Positions 63,702-64,000 of a DNA stretch of 64,000 nt are shown piece after piece. The position numbers and the translations under genes are program-made. Every line of letters begins with the position of its first letter. Positions within the stretch are counted from its first letter, which is position 1. The DNA comes from Streptomyces roseicoloratus (GTDB lineage: Bacteria; Actinomycetota; Actinomycetes; Streptomycetales; Streptomycetaceae), in NCBI RefSeq assembly GCF_004117935.1, contig NZ_SDOY01000048.1:1-64000 (forward strand), given 5' to 3'. Under the pieces are notes generated by a model. That model ran no database searches. It was given only the letters and a program-made list of their open reading frames with translations, and had not been told where the DNA came from.

Positions 63702-64000
63702 TCACTCGTGCTGGGAGGTCCCGACCGGATTCCTCACGCTCTCGCCCGCGTGCGGGCTCAGGACGCCGGCCGAGACCAGGACGATCAGCAGGATGCCGAG
63801 CAGGATCCGGTAGACGACGAAGGGCATGAAGGACTTCGTGGTGATGAACTTCATGAACCAGGCGATCACCGCGTAGCCGACGCCGAAGGCGATGACCGTC
63901 GCGAAGACCGTCGGCCCCCAGGAGACGTGCCCGCCCTCGGTCGCGTCCTTCAGCTCGAACAGGCCCGAGGCGAGCACCGCCGGGATGGCGAGCAGGAAGG
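63702..64000 (-). CDS. uppP: Undecaprenyl-diphosphatase, C-terminal part (partial)
   Basis: The last 98 codons of a UppP/BacA protein; the 5' part lies beyond the window. FLLAIPAVLASGLFEL is the second conserved family motif, followed by three membrane segments (TVFATVIAFGVGYAVIAWFM, then KSFMPFVVYRILLGILLIVL). The enzyme recycles the C55 lipid carrier for peptidoglycan synthesis. The hydrophilic tail is short. The 219 bases between it and the SDR-DUF2867 gene show no gene. Confidence 0.9.
   Translation of the reverse strand, partial: FLLAIPAVLASGLFELKDATEGGHVSWGPTVFATVIAFGVGYAVIAWFMKFITTKSFMPFVVYRILLGILLIVLVSAGVLSPHAGESVRNPVGTSQHE

Overview
This is a high-GC actinobacterial chromosome segment, almost certainly from a Streptomyces. 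Nearly every codon ends in G or C and GTG starts are frequent. The gene order from the cardiolipin-synthase-like gene through manC, the DUF881/sbp genes, a GarA-type FHA protein, FtsR, a bifunctional nuclease, dinB and gcvP matches the conserved Streptomyces arrangement and resembles the mycobacterial Rv1822-Rv1832 block. The window opens on the last bases of a 5S rRNA gene and its terminator, and closes inside a minus-strand undecaprenyl-diphosphatase gene.

1-14.4 kb is conserved core: a CDP-alcohol phosphatidyltransferase, GDP-mannose pyrophosphorylase with a degenerate mutase-like tail, a DUF881-sbp-DUF881 operon, an FHA protein, two MerR regulators around a DUF151 nuclease, DNA polymerase IV, a PRC-barrel protein, and gcvP behind a tandem glycine riboswitch. 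14.4-30.3 kb holds small metabolic and regulatory genes: a GCS2-type ligase, CPBP protease, PhzF, PadR, SRPBCC, two EamA exporters (the second with a PPP-containing leader peptide and competing hairpins), VOC, two PNPOx-fold proteins (one divergent from a MocR regulator), a catalytically atypical isochorismatase-like protein, a Rieske lipoprotein and a ROK regulator.

30.3-45.6 kb is a patchwork of intact genes and gene debris. The debris comprises the C-terminal half of an NRPS-type thioesterase, the C-terminal third of an MFS exporter, the first 29 codons of a HipA-like kinase, a TPR/LuxR-like N-terminus joined to a berberine-bridge-oxidase C-terminus, and two decayed copies of one tyrosine recombinase C-terminus. 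The intact genes are a three-gene WXG100-like cassette, a DDN-type reductase, MarR, a SpoIIE/PP2C phosphatase, an NfeD-SPFH pair, an AGCS alanine:Na+ symporter and NhaA. Two short tandem-repeat arrays also lie here. It reads as an old integration and deletion hotspot.

45.6-64 kb returns to conserved chromosome: a HipA-family kinase overlapping a DUF3037 gene, two SDR reductases, a peptide-type ABC binding lipoprotein, uracil-DNA glycosylase, a Gfo/Idh/MocA oxidoreductase, apolipoprotein N-acyltransferase, photolyase, an MpaB-type oxygenase, an MMPL exporter with its MarR regulator, and an SDR-DUF2867 protein.

The strongest regulatory observations are promoters of the RecA-independent DNA-damage type (TTGTCAGTG, 8 bases, then a -10 hexamer) directly in front of both dinB and ung; a leaderless 11-codon [11 protein letters not shown] leader with mutually exclusive downstream stems before an EamA exporter; and well-formed operator candidates before the PadR, MocR, MarR/MMPL, MerR and fabG genes. 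Many start codons sit 6-7 bases after a -10 hexamer, suggesting leaderless transcripts.
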